Program-made: the position numbers and the translations under genes | DNA from: an uncultured Clostridia bacterium | Lineage (GTDB): Bacteria > Bacillota > Clostridia > Christensenellales > Aristaeellaceae | Length of the DNA: 36,792 nt | Direction of reading: 5' to 3' | NCBI GenBank assembly: GCA_934662505.1 | Contig: CAKUKE010000019.1 | Span: 1 to 36,792, forward strand | Shown here: positions 22,505-30,874 of the stretch, piece after piece | Layout: every line of letters begins with the position of its first letter | How positions within the stretch are numbered: position 1 is the first letter of the stretch | The notes under the pieces: model-generated | The model's input: the letters and a program-made list of their open reading frames with translations, nothing else | Told to the model about the DNA's origin: nothing | Databases searched by the model: none

Positions 22505-22531
22505 ATGAAGGGCGTTTTCGCCCTTCATTTT
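22505..22531 (+). terminator. Terminator-like hairpin between leuS and the HAD gene
   Basis: ATGAAGGGCG (22505-22514), TTTT loop, CGCCCTTCAT (22519-22528), then TTT. The arms pair perfectly. It lies 27 bases before the HAD start, so it could also attenuate that gene. Confidence 0.7.
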
Positions 22532-22557
22532 CTTCTAAAACGCTTTTGGAGGCTTGC

Positions 22558-23199
22558 ATGCTCAATCACATCATCTGGGACTGGAACGGCACGCTGCTGG
22601 ACGACGCGCCCTATTCTCTGGCGCTGACCAACCGTATTCTTGCCGATTACGGTCTGCCCCAAATGGACGGTCTGGATGTTTACCGTTCGATATTCACCTT
22701 TCCGGTCGTGGACTATTACACCCGGCTGGGGCTGGGCGGAGAACGGTTTGACGAAGCGGCGCACCGCTGGATGGACGCCTACATGGCGAACGAGACCGTC
22801 TGTCCGCTGCAGCCCGGCGCGGCGGAAACCGCCGTCCGGTTCCGGGATGCAGGCCTGCGGCAGGTCATCATTTCCGCTTCCAAGCTTGAGAACCTGCACA
22901 GGCAGCTTTCATCCCGACCAGCCTTTGCCTTCTTCGATCCGCCCCGGGGACTGGGCGACATTTACGCAGGCAGCAAGGTCGACATTGCCCGTCAGTGGAT
23001 GGCAGACACCGGCGCGGACGGGCAGCGTACGCTGGTCATTGGCGATACCCTCCACGACCGGGAGGTCGCCCGTGCGCTGAACTGCCGCTGCATTCTGGTG
23101 GAGGGGGGACATCAGTCCCGGGGAACCCTGCTGACCGCAGGGGTGCCGGTCGTCGCCTCCCTGCAGGAAGCGGCCGCGCTGGCGCTGAGCGGCGCCTGA
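22558..23199 (+). CDS. HAD-superfamily phosphatase (phosphoglycolate phosphatase-like)
   Basis: ATG 22558 is five bases after GGAGG and gives 213 residues; a TTG at 22546 is less likely. HAD motif I is IIWDWNGTLLDD (residues 4-15), where the nucleophile Asp is followed by Trp-Asn instead of the common Phe-Asp, so the acid/base residue is Asn. Motif II lies in VIISASKLENL, and motif IV is VIGDTLHDREVA. The helical cap between residues about 18 and 85 is the C1 type. The family removes phosphate from small metabolites in the cytoplasm; the substrate is unknown. The D-x-N form of motif I also occurs in other HAD members and need not abolish activity. Confidence 0.88.
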   Translation: MLNHIIWDWNGTLLDDAPYSLALTNRILADYGLPQMDGLDVYRSIFTFPVVDYYTRLGLGGERFDEAAHRWMDAYMANETVCPLQPGAAETAVRFRDAGLRQVIISASKLENLHRQLSSRPAFAFFDPPRGLGDIYAGSKVDIARQWMADTGADGQRTLVIGDTLHDREVARALNCRCILVEGGHQSRGTLLTAGVPVVASLQEAAALALSGA

Positions 23200-23329
23200 G
23201 CGCAGCGCGCTGTTCATTTCAGTTCGCCTACAGACCGCCGCCCCGCCCCAGTTCGTGTTCGGATCACAAACATGAGAGCGGTTCGGCATTGGCGCCGCCG
23301 CCCCGCTTTCTTCTCAGCCCTCCCCTGAA

Positions 23330-23365
23330 AAAAAGGCGAACCGCTTTTCAACGGTTCGCCTTTTT
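23330..23365. terminator. Bidirectional terminator between the HAD gene and the zinc peptidase
   Basis: AAAAAGGCGAACCG (23330-23343) pairs perfectly with CGGTTCGCCTTTTT (23352-23365). The A and T ends supply a U-tract for both converging genes. Confidence 0.88.
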
Positions 23366-23402
23366 GAATGATGTTTTTCAAGTGCGGTATCCGCCCGGCT
23401 TC

Positions 23403-24092
23403 TCAATCCCGGCGGCGGTTATTCCCCGCCAGCAGTACCAGCCGCATCAGCTGCATAAACGCGGATACGAAAGAGGCTACATAGGTCAGCGCGGCGGCGG
23501 TCAGTACCGCCTTGGCGCCCTGCCGCTCGTCCTCCGTCACAAAGCCGCCCTCGGTCAGCATGCGCAGCGCCCGGCGGCTGGCGTCAAATTCCACCGGCAG
23601 GGTAATAAGGGCGAATACCACCACCGCGGCAAACAGAATGATGCCTGCGTTCATCAGCGGCTCATAGGAGAAAACCAGACCTGCCAGAAAAATCGGCCAG
23701 GACAGGTTGGAGCCGATATTGACCACCGGCGCTACCAGCGTACGCAGCTTCAGGAAGGGATACCCCTCCTGTTTCTGCATGGCATGCCCCGCCTCATGCG
23801 CCGCTACGCCCAGCGCCGCCACGCTGGAGGAACCGTACACGTTCTGGGACAGGCTGAGGCTGTTGTCCCGGGGATCGTAGTGATCGGTCAGTTCGCCGCC
23901 GATCTGCCGAATGGCCACCCCCGTATTCCCGTTCTGCGCCAGCAGATGCCGTGCCACCTCGCCGGCGGGCACCCCCGCTCGGGTGGGCACCCGGGAATAC
24001 CGGGCAAACGCACTTTTCACCTTCCACTGCGCCCATAACCCCAGCAGCAGGCCGGGGAGCATCAAAATCATCGTCCAATCATAAAAATACAC
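23403..24092 (-). CDS. Membrane zinc metallopeptidase, YugP family
   Basis: The start is GTG 24092, seven bases after GGGAGGTGG; the product has 229 residues. The N-terminal helix (about 5-22) is followed by a cytoplasmic-type domain with the zinc-protease motif AAHEAGHAMQ (H99, E100, H103). It then has GSNLSWPIFLAGLVFSYEPL, further membrane helices and the DASRRALRML segment characteristic of the family. Members are integral membrane proteases of unknown substrate common in Firmicutes and some other phyla. It stands alone, facing the HAD gene, with a promoter at 24128-24155. The metal-ligand motif is intact. Confidence 0.93.
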   Translation of the reverse strand: MYFYDWTMILMLPGLLLGLWAQWKVKSAFARYSRVPTRAGVPAGEVARHLLAQNGNTGVAIRQIGGELTDHYDPRDNSLSLSQNVYGSSSVAALGVAAHEAGHAMQKQEGYPFLKLRTLVAPVVNIGSNLSWPIFLAGLVFSYEPLMNAGIILFAAVVVFALITLPVEFDASRRALRMLTEGGFVTEDERQGAKAVLTAAALTYVASFVSAFMQLMRLVLLAGNNRRRD

Positions 24093-24127
24093 GGTTTTCC
24101 ACCTCCCGGATCGATCCTTATACTTCT

Positions 24128-24155
24128 ATTGTATCACATTCCATGCAAAAAACAA
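24128..24155 (-). promoter_or_regulatory. Promoter of the zinc peptidase gene
   Basis: On the minus strand TTGTTT (24155-24150), 16 bases, TACAAT (24133-24128), with TGTGA just before the -10. Confidence 0.6.
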
Positions 24156-24219
24156 TCCGTCCATCCTGTTCTGCCGTTTTTCTGTCCTGAGCATGTCAAA
24201 AGCATGGCCGGAAACATGC

Positions 24220-24254
24220 AAAAAAGGGAGAAAGCCGTAAGCCTTCCCCCTTTT
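24220..24254 (-). terminator. Terminator of the prsA-like gene
   Basis: On the minus strand GGGGGAAGGC, TTAC loop and GGCTTTCTCCC form a mostly paired stem followed by TTTTTT. It lies 25-60 bases past the foldase stop. Confidence 0.7.
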
Positions 24255-24278
24255 CTGAACGCACCATACGGCAGCGTA

Positions 24279-25667
24279 TCAGTAACCCATCTTTTCAGGA
24301 TACCGCTGAATGTCGCTTTCGGCGATCCACTGATCCATGATCTCGTTGTATTTCGCGGTCTTCAGGCTTTCGGTCACATCCGCTTCCAGATCGGCACGCG
24401 CCTGATCCAGCGTCTTTTCGCCGGGGGTCACATCGCTTTCGTAGCGGATAATGTAGTAGCCGTAGCTGCCGGCGGTGGGTTCGGTAATGTCGCCCACGTT
24501 TTCCAGCCCCATGGCGGCAGCAACGAAGTTGGCGTCAAAGTACTGGTATCCTTCGCACACGGCGTAGCCGGTTTCGGAACCGGGGGCGCTCTCCATCCCG
24601 GGATCCTGATTGTATTCCTTGATCAGGTCGCTGAAATCGGCGCCGTCGGCATACTTCTGGCACACTTCCTGCGCCTTGGGCAGAATGTTGTTCAGGCCGA
24701 CGGCCTTTGCATCGTCATATTCCTGCTGCGCGGCGTCACGGGTCACAGTCGCTTCGTCCAGCGCCTTCTGCGCTTCCTCCACGGCGGCGTTCAGCGCGTC
24801 CATGTCGGCCTCGGCGTCGCCCTCAGCGTCCGTCACAGCCTGCTTGGCGTCCTCCAGCGCAGTTTCCGCCTTGGTATAGGCAGCTTTGGCGTTGGACAGG
24901 GTGGTGTTGGCCTCCGTAATGGCCGTGTTGTCCTCGTCGGTGTACTTGATCAGCACCTGCTTGACGTAACGGTACCCCTCGGGAGCATAGAAGGTGGCGG
25001 TGCCGTTGTTGTAGTCATAGCCGAAGTCGGACAGGGTCTTGTCGTACTTTTCCTTATTTGCGGTGATCTTTTCGGTCAGCGCATTCTGCAGATCCTCGTC
25101 GGTCGGCTGGACGTCCTTGAGCAGGTCTTCCTTCATGTTGGAGACCTTCTTGGTGTTTTCCAGACTCGTCTGGATGTCCTCCAGCGTACCGTAGCCGTTT
25201 TCCTCCGCCCAGGCCTGCGCCTCCGCCTTCAGCGCGTCGCCCTCGTTTTCGCTGTCCTTGAGATAATTGGTCTCCACCTGCGTCAGGAGCTGATCGTACT
25301 GTTCCTGCGCCTGCTGGGCGACGGCGGCCTGATCCTCGTCGGACAGGGTGTCAAAGCCCAGTTCCTTGACCTTCTGGCCTTCCAGCAGGTTCTGGACGTA
25401 GCTGTCCAGCACGCTGGTGAGCACCGTGGCGCGATTGGTGTCGTACCCGGCGCTGTAGCCCAGCTGGCTGTACAGCTGGTTATAGTAGTTGTTCTGCTGC
25501 ACGGTATATTCCACCGTGTTGCTGACGGTTGCCTTGTTTACCGTTTCACCGTTGACGCTCAGGATGATGCGGGCGTTGTCCGCCGCGGTGTCCTGACGCA
25601 CCAGCGCGCAGCCGCTGAGCATGACCGCCAGCGCGATCAGCAGAGCCAACAGAGCTTTCTTCTGCAT
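24279..25667 (-). CDS. prsA: PrsA-type foldase lipoprotein (parvulin peptidyl-prolyl isomerase) with coiled-coil insertion
   Basis: The start is taken as ATG 25667 (MQKKALL), nine bases after GGAG; an in-frame ATG at 25682 contains this ribosome site. The product has 462 residues. The signal peptide ends in the lipobox LSGC, so Cys near residue 20 is lipidated. Residues about 40-210 form the SurA/PrsA N-terminal chaperone domain (LSVNGETVNKATVSNTVEYT). The parvulin domain starts at YRYVKQVLIKY and resumes at KYADGADFSDLIKEYNQDPG, ending GSYGYYIIRYESD. Between them sits an Ala/Glu-rich coiled-coil of about 75 residues. PrsA helps secreted proteins fold outside the membrane. The insertion is unusual, as parvulin domains are normally continuous there. 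Confidence 0.9.
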   Translation of the reverse strand: MQKKALLALLIALAVMLSGCALVRQDTAADNARIILSVNGETVNKATVSNTVEYTVQQNNYYNQLYSQLGYSAGYDTNRATVLTSVLDSYVQNLLEGQKVKELGFDTLSDEDQAAVAQQAQEQYDQLLTQVETNYLKDSENEGDALKAEAQAWAEENGYGTLEDIQTSLENTKKVSNMKEDLLKDVQPTDEDLQNALTEKITANKEKYDKTLSDFGYDYNNGTATFYAPEGYRYVKQVLIKYTDEDNTAITEANTTLSNAKAAYTKAETALEDAKQAVTDAEGDAEADMDALNAAVEEAQKALDEATVTRDAAQQEYDDAKAVGLNNILPKAQEVCQKYADGADFSDLIKEYNQDPGMESAPGSETGYAVCEGYQYFDANFVAAAMGLENVGDITEPTAGSYGYYIIRYESDVTPGEKTLDQARADLEADVTESLKTAKYNEIMDQWIAESDIQRYPEKMGY

Positions 25668-25705
25668 GAAAAACATCTCCATTCAAGTTAGTTGCGGTTT
25701 TACTT

Positions 25706-25734
25706 ATTATACAGGATTTTATCCTTCACGGCAA
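25706..25734 (-). promoter_or_regulatory. Promoter of the prsA-like gene
   Basis: On the minus strand TTGCCG (25734-25729), 17-base spacer, perfect TATAAT (25711-25706), about 40 bases upstream of the start. Confidence 0.8.
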
Positions 25735-25797
25735 GGGCTTATTTTCTGCTCCCGTTCCCTGCCCGTCAGGATTTACAGCCCGTTCACATTTTCTGTT

Positions 25798-26004
25798 TCA
25801 GGGCTTCTTCTTTTCCAGCTTTTTATAGCTGCCGTCTTCCTGCTGCAGGTACACCCGATCCAGCGTTGCCCGCATGTTCTCCCGAAACTCCTTCCGATAC
25901 TGGCTGCGCAGCGCCTCGTGCTCCCGCGTTTCTTCTTCGCTCAAGCCGCCCGCCTTTTTCTTCCGCGCCAGTTCGTTGATCCGTTCAATGTCTCTGTGAT
26001 TCAT
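25798..26004 (-). CDS. DUF896 (UPF0291, YnzC-type) small protein
   Basis: ATG 26004 follows GGAGAAAA and gives 68 residues. The pattern RINELARKKKAGGLSEEETR near the N-terminus, followed by EHEALRSQYRKEFRENMRA, is the full DUF896 signature: a two-helix protein widespread in Firmicutes. In Bacillus, members of the family are linked to the SOS response or to ribosome-related roles, but no activity is settled. The gene overlaps the end of the Lgt-like gene by 20 bases and is last in the envelope operon. The C-terminal tail is lysine-rich. Confidence 0.93.
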   Translation of the reverse strand: MNHRDIERINELARKKKAGGLSEEETREHEALRSQYRKEFRENMRATLDRVYLQQEDGSYKKLEKKKP

Positions 26005-26950
26005 TTTTCTCCGTCCTTTCCGTGACGGCGCGCATTTTCAGTCCCGTTACGCAGGGCACCGCCGCCAGCGCCACATAGATGGCGTACAGAATCCGGTTGT
26101 CCACGCCGGAACGGTCAATGGCAAACTCGATGAGGATCAGCGCGCCCATCAATAGCGCCAGATAAACCAGCGAAAAAACAGGCAGCACTCTTTTCCCGCA
26201 CCGCAGCGCACGCACGGAAAACACGATGATCGCCGCGCACACGCACACAAACGCCAGGATCTGCTGCACGCTGATAAAGGAAAAACGCATATGCCGGTCG
26301 AAGCGGAGGCTTTCCAGCACCACCTGCGTACAGCCGAACAGCAGCAGCCCCGCAAGGGCGGTATCGCCCCGTCTGCGCTTCCTGCCAAAGTCCCACAGAA
26401 GCACGCACAGGAGGATAAGTGCCACCCCCGCTTCCAGATAGAACGTCGCCAGATACTGACCGTATTCCCCCTGCACCGTCAGAAAGGAAAACAGCGGGGC
26501 ATGCATCAGCGTGCGGCTGTGCCCCAGTCCCGTTCCCTTTTCGCCCAGCCGCTCAAACAGCACAAACGCCGCCAGCGCAGGCGCGGCGCAGTCCGCAGCA
26601 TCGCCGGCCTTCACCTTTGTCATTTTCCCGCCTGCAAGGCACCCGAGCACGGCGCCCGTCAGCGCGCCGAACATGGAATAGCCCCCCGTTTCCAGATGGA
26701 TAAACGCCTGAAAGGAAGGAATGGCGCGCAGGGATGCATCCGTAAACATGTAAAGGAGCCGCGCCAGCGCCGCGCCCAGCAGCAGCATGAAAACGCCGCA
26801 GAGGGCTGCGGTTCCCCGAGGAGCGCTTCTTTTGTCCAGCGTCCACTTCAGCACCAGCAGACAGGCTGCCGCCCCCAGCGCCGCAAACAGCCCGAAACGG
26901 TAGACCTCCACGCCCCATACGCTGACGCGCACCGCATCTTCAACCCACAT
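25985..26950 (-). CDS. Divergent Lgt-family (prolipoprotein diacylglyceryl transferase-like) membrane protein
   Basis: The start is ATG 26950 (MWVEDAVRV), nine bases after AAGG; a GTG at 26959 lies too close to that site. It gives 321 residues with about seven hydrophobic helices. The helix order and GGYSMFGALTGAVLG correspond to the Lgt segment GG-x-x-x-HGG, and FERLGEKGTGLG corresponds to the GRIGNFxNxE signature. The active-site His is replaced by Phe here, and the Asn/Glu of the signature are absent. True Lgt attaches diacylglycerol to prolipoprotein Cys; this copy may bind lipid or do a related transfer, or be inactive. It lies directly after the NAGPA-type gene and before DUF896. The family assignment is by pattern and moderately sure. 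Confidence 0.7.
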   Translation of the reverse strand: MWVEDAVRVSVWGVEVYRFGLFAALGAAACLLVLKWTLDKRSAPRGTAALCGVFMLLLGAALARLLYMFTDASLRAIPSFQAFIHLETGGYSMFGALTGAVLGCLAGGKMTKVKAGDAADCAAPALAAFVLFERLGEKGTGLGHSRTLMHAPLFSFLTVQGEYGQYLATFYLEAGVALILLCVLLWDFGRKRRRGDTALAGLLLFGCTQVVLESLRFDRHMRFSFISVQQILAFVCVCAAIIVFSVRALRCGKRVLPVFSLVYLALLMGALILIEFAIDRSGVDNRILYAIYVALAAVPCVTGLKMRAVTERTEKNESQRH

Positions 26951-26968
26951 GGTCTTCACCCTTCGTTT

Positions 26969-27988
26969 TTATTCCTGCTTCCATTCGCTGGGATCCACAG
27001 CGGAGGCAAAGTAGATGATGTCGTACTGATCCCGCTCGCTGTTGGGGTTTTTATCCATGTAAAAGCGGTTGTTGAACACCAGCGTGGCGCTGTTGCCGCC
27101 GTCCAGATTATACGCCTCCACGCAGCCCAGATCATAGGCAAAGCGCGCCAGATCGTGAATGCTCGCGCCGGCCGATTCATTGCGCCCCTCCGCCAGTATG
27201 AACACGTAGGACAGCGGCCCCATCTGCCCGATCGCCGCCCGGGGTTCGGGCTTGTTGGGGTTGTAGGAATAGTTCCGGTCGATTTCCAGCAGCTGCCCCT
27301 CCTGCACCAGCGCAGGACCGAAGGTGAAGGCGTTGACGATCTTCCGGCCGCTTTGGGCAAATTCCTTCATGCCGTCCTTATCGGAGCAGACAAAGGTGTG
27401 AAAATCACCGTTTTCGTCGATGATGAGAATGTCCTTCTTTTTGTTGCCCTTGGGATTGCCGTCATTGCTCTTGACCGGCTCGCCCATACGGTATTCAAAA
27501 GAGCGCTTGGCCTGATCGTCGGTAAAATAGTCGCCGTTGATGGCCACCACCGCGTTTTTCGCGCAGGCCATGACGGATACCAGCGCGGTAGTCTTGTCGG
27601 TGTATTTCAGCTTGCCCGCCGTGGCGGTGCGCAGCTGGGACGGATCCTTGATCTCCACAAAGGCCAGCCGCCAGGTCACGCCGTTTTCCTCCCGGGTCTC
27701 CATGCGCACCGTAATGCTGTCGTCCTGATAGCCGTCCTCCGTGTAGCCGTCGGGGTTGGGCTGCATGCCCGCCGAAAAATCGATGGGCAGCGCATAGCTT
27801 TTTTCTTCCTCTGCATAGGCGGACGGGAAAAGCAGACGGGAAAAATCAAAGTCAAAGGTCAGGTCGTCCTCCCCGCCGTCCACCCAGGTGGTATCGCCCA
27901 GCATTTCTCCGGCGCACAGCACAAAAGGCATGGCCAGAATCATCAGCGCGCACAGCGCGATCAGAAGGGCTCGTTTCCATATTTTCAT
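26969..27988 (-). CDS. NAGPA-type (phosphodiester glycosidase family, PF09992) exported protein
   Basis: The product has 339 residues. Residues about 7-27 form a signal peptide or signal anchor. The conserved core appears as VVAINGDYF in the middle, NAFTFGPALVQEG, then PRAAIGQMGPLSYVFILAEGR and YDLGCVEAYNLDGGNSATL near the C-terminus, which together define the family. The animal member removes GlcNAc from mannose-6-phosphodiester; bacterial members are exported and thought to act on phosphodiester-linked glycans of the cell envelope. The start overlaps the GT2-GtrA gene by four bases, so the two are co-translated. This supports a joint role in wall-glycan decoration and trimming. Confidence 0.92.
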   Translation of the reverse strand: MKIWKRALLIALCALMILAMPFVLCAGEMLGDTTWVDGGEDDLTFDFDFSRLLFPSAYAEEEKSYALPIDFSAGMQPNPDGYTEDGYQDDSITVRMETREENGVTWRLAFVEIKDPSQLRTATAGKLKYTDKTTALVSVMACAKNAVVAINGDYFTDDQAKRSFEYRMGEPVKSNDGNPKGNKKKDILIIDENGDFHTFVCSDKDGMKEFAQSGRKIVNAFTFGPALVQEGQLLEIDRNYSYNPNKPEPRAAIGQMGPLSYVFILAEGRNESAGASIHDLARFAYDLGCVEAYNLDGGNSATLVFNNRFYMDKNPNSERDQYDIIYFASAVDPSEWKQE

Positions 27989-29121
27989 TGTTCAGCCGTC
28001 TCCTTTTCTTTTTCCTGCGCATTTTCGCGGAACACCCAGCCCCGCTGGATACGGTAGTTCACCAGAAACAGGATCAGATCCACCGGCATTTTCAGCACCG
28101 TCTTGGACACCCGGGGGAACAGCTGGGTCAGCGTGCCCACCGCCAGTCCGGACACCAGCGCGACCGCCACGCACAAAAGTACGTACCGCACCACCGCGCC
28201 CCGGCACTTTTTCAGCTTGAACACAAAACCCTTGTTCAATTTGAAATTGATGACTGCGGACACCGCCCGCGCGCCGTAGGTGGAAAACAGCATGCGCACG
28301 TCGCTGCCCAGCGCGGAGAGCACAATGGGGTTGGGCCACAGCCGGGGCACCACCTGACGGTTCAGCAGCGTAAAGAGGACAAAATCCACCACCGTGGCGA
28401 TAACGCTGGCGGACATAAAGCAGAAAAAGCCGCCCAGCAGCAGCTTATAAATGCGCCAGCTGTCCCGGATGGGGTGAAAATGCGTGCCCTTGTTTTCATC
28501 GTGGTACACCGTCTGAATAGGCACGGGCGTCATGGGCACATGCTCCACCGCGCAGCGGATGAGCACGTTCATTTCATACTCGAACCGTTCCCCTTCCACC
28601 CTGCGCATCATGGGCAGCATGGCGCGGTTGAAAGCGCGCAGCCCCGTCTGGGTATCCGGCAGAGAAGGGCCGTACAGCAGGCGGAACACCACGGAGGTGA
28701 TCCGGTTGCCCGCCCGGGACTTGGGGGGCACCTGCAGGGAGCCCCTTGAAAAATCCCGGCTGCCCAGCAGCACTTCTTCCCTGTCCGGCGACAGCAGCGC
28801 CGCCAGATGCAGGGTATCCTGCAGGGTATGCTGACCGTCCGAATCGGCTGTCACCACCCCTTCAAAGCCGGTCTTTTCCATGATGTAGGCATATCCCGTC
28901 TTGAGCGCCGCACCCTTGCCGCGGTTCACCCCGTGATGCTCCACATGGCAGCCTTCCCAGCCGGCGATCCGGTCAAAAATGGGCTGGTATTCTTCGCTCG
29001 ACCCGTCGTCCACCACCACCACGCCGCCAAAACCGCCCGACAGAAGCTCCTGCACATAGGCAGGCAGCTTTTCATCCGGCGACAGGGAGGGGATGAGCAC
29101 ACAGCATTTACCTGTTTCCAT
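27985..29121 (-). CDS. Glycosyltransferase family 2 fused to a GtrA-like membrane domain
   Basis: ATG 29121 follows AGGAGACGA; 378 residues. The N-terminal GT2 domain has VVVVDDGSSEE (D38-D39), the NRGKGAALKTGY loop and the metal-binding TADSDGQH (D93, D95), as in dolichol-phosphate mannose or polyprenyl-phosphate glucose synthases. From about residue 225 four hydrophobic helices follow with the GtrA pattern (FFCFMSASVIATVVDFVLF, RAVSAVINFKLNKGFVF, FLVNYRIQRGWVF). The fusion suggests one protein that makes a lipid-linked sugar and helps flip it across the membrane for use outside. It is second in the minus-strand envelope operon after the M1 peptidase gene and overlaps the NAGPA-type gene. 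Confidence 0.93.
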   Translation of the reverse strand: METGKCCVLIPSLSPDEKLPAYVQELLSGGFGGVVVVDDGSSEEYQPIFDRIAGWEGCHVEHHGVNRGKGAALKTGYAYIMEKTGFEGVVTADSDGQHTLQDTLHLAALLSPDREEVLLGSRDFSRGSLQVPPKSRAGNRITSVVFRLLYGPSLPDTQTGLRAFNRAMLPMMRRVEGERFEYEMNVLIRCAVEHVPMTPVPIQTVYHDENKGTHFHPIRDSWRIYKLLLGGFFCFMSASVIATVVDFVLFTLLNRQVVPRLWPNPIVLSALGSDVRMLFSTYGARAVSAVINFKLNKGFVFKLKKCRGAVVRYVLLCVAVALVSGLAVGTLTQLFPRVSKTVLKMPVDLILFLVNYRIQRGWVFRENAQEKEKETAEQ

Positions 29122-29200
29122 GTCGTCTCCTGTTCTTTCCGCCCTTGGCAGCCCCGCTTTTGAAGGGTGGGCGGAAACGTCCTTTGATGCGAAACAGACC

Positions 29201-30700
29201 TCAGTCCATCAGGGTATCCAGATAATCCGCGATCAGCGGGGACACGTCCTGCCCGGCATAGGCCGACAGCGCGTCCTCAAACGCCTGCCGCGAGCAATAG
29301 GAGAATGCGTACTGATCGCAGTACGCCTTCAGAAAGCCGTTCAACCCGCCGTTCAGAAAGGTATCCAGCGCGCAGCAAAGCGCCGCGCCCCGGCCGTACA
29401 CCACGCTGCTGTACGCGTCCAGACTGCCGAAGTAATCGATGGGGCTGCCCGGGGTCACGCTACCCGGCACCTGCTCGGCCATGGGCGCGTCCACATAATA
29501 AAAGCGCAGACTTTCCTCCGCCCCCGACCCATAGCGCGCCCGCACATAGCTGAGCGTCGCCCACTGGCACAGGCCTTCATCCTGCCAGGGCTGGTTGTAC
29601 CCGTCCGACCCTACCAGCGCGTAGAACCACTGATGGGCGATCTCGTGCGCCAGCAGCAGCTCCAGCGTATCCTCGTCCGCGCCGTCCGTCATGTAGTTCT
29701 GCCCGATCATGACATAGGCAGGGTATTCCATACCGCCGAAGGGGAAGCACACCCCGCTGATCCCCAGCGTCGCATAGGGGTAGGGACCGTACAGCTCCGT
29801 CAGGGTGGTCAGTACTTTCCCGCACAGCGCCAGCGCCCGCTGACCGCTTTTTTCATCCGGCGCCGCCGCCGTTACCGTCACGCCGCCGAAAGTGCGGCTG
29901 GCCACGGTCTGCGTGTTGGAAAGGGTCAGGGCAAAGTCCCGCGCCGCCTCTGCCGTACCGTGCCACTGCCCGTTCCCGTCCTTTTCAAACCGGCACGACC
30001 CTACAGGGGTCACGCCTTCGGGCAGGGTCAGGGATACGTGCCACACGGCGCAGTCGCTGACAAAAGGGTCGCCCACGGGGTAGTATTCGTCCGTCCGCCA
30101 GGCGCCGTTTTCATAGCGGGGCAGGATCAGAAAGGCGTTGCCCAGCTGCCACCCCGCCTCCGTCCTGCCGAACCGGTAATTGCACAGCGGCAGTTCAATG
30201 ACGTAGTACACCCGCAGCGTCCCCTTTTCCCCGGGCTGCAGCGCATCCACAGGCACCCGCAGCACCGTCTGCGCCGCGTCGTCAAAGGCATAGCCGCTCA
30301 CCGGGCGCTCCTGCCACCACACCCCGTCCAGCCGGATGCCGCCGGCGCTGAACGCATCCTGATAGCAGGCATCCCACAATTCGTCCGTGGCGGCCGGGCT
30401 GGTTTCCTCCTGCGCAAAGGCGTTGACCCACGCCCGGAGCACCAGACTGTTCAGCACGTCCCCGGTCGTGTTCTCATAAACAATTTCCTGCCGCACCGCC
30501 AGCGTGCCGTCCTCCGGATGCATCACGCAGTACAGGGTGTATTCGCTGCCCCCCGCTTCCCGCCGCTGCGCATCGGTCATGACGGCGGGGGCGGCGGCCC
30601 TTGCGCACAGCGCCCCGATCAGCGCCGCCGCGCATATCAGCGCGCACAGGCACACCGCCCCATGGCGGCGTACAAACATTATACACCGGTTCTCCTTCAT
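29201..30700 (-). CDS. Membrane-anchored M1-family metallopeptidase
   Basis: ATG 30700 follows AAAGGA; 499 residues. An N-terminal hydrophobic segment (about 14-36) serves as signal peptide or anchor. The central region has the M1 exopeptidase motif in the form FGGMEYP (normally GAMEN). The zinc site is HEIAHQWF (H352, E353, H356), with the third ligand in DEGLCQW about 19 residues later, so the gluzincin spacing is correct. An N-terminal beta domain of about 200 residues precedes it. The protein would trim peptides on the outer face of the membrane. It is the first gene of the operon that continues into GT2-GtrA, NAGPA, Lgt-like and DUF896, with an 80-base gap to the next gene. Confidence 0.92.
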   Translation of the reverse strand: MKENRCIMFVRRHGAVCLCALICAAALIGALCARAAAPAVMTDAQRREAGGSEYTLYCVMHPEDGTLAVRQEIVYENTTGDVLNSLVLRAWVNAFAQEETSPAATDELWDACYQDAFSAGGIRLDGVWWQERPVSGYAFDDAAQTVLRVPVDALQPGEKGTLRVYYVIELPLCNYRFGRTEAGWQLGNAFLILPRYENGAWRTDEYYPVGDPFVSDCAVWHVSLTLPEGVTPVGSCRFEKDGNGQWHGTAEAARDFALTLSNTQTVASRTFGGVTVTAAAPDEKSGQRALALCGKVLTTLTELYGPYPYATLGISGVCFPFGGMEYPAYVMIGQNYMTDGADEDTLELLLAHEIAHQWFYALVGSDGYNQPWQDEGLCQWATLSYVRARYGSGAEESLRFYYVDAPMAEQVPGSVTPGSPIDYFGSLDAYSSVVYGRGAALCCALDTFLNGGLNGFLKAYCDQYAFSYCSRQAFEDALSAYAGQDVSPLIADYLDTLMD

Positions 30701-30813
30701 TTTCCAGTCCTTTCATGTAAACATCCCCGCGTTTTACGGTCGCTTCGCGCAGGGCGGGCGTCTTCCTCTCTTAAAACGTACCGCCTCCGCCCTTTCTTCC
30801 CCGGGCGAAACCC

Positions 30814-30842
30814 TTGTGTTTTTTTCCGAATGCGTCTATAAT
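30814..30842 (+). promoter_or_regulatory. Promoter of the MATE exporter gene
   Basis: TTGTGT (30814-30819), 17-base spacer, perfect TATAAT (30837-30842), about 33 bases before the start codon. Confidence 0.8.
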
Positions 30843-30874
30843 GGATACGGTATGCAAAAGGAGGTTCTGCCGAC

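Noticed and set aside
19748..22528. A 926-codon open frame on the minus strand
   Set aside because: Antisense to leuS, with no motif and no start context; it mirrors the codon bias of leuS.
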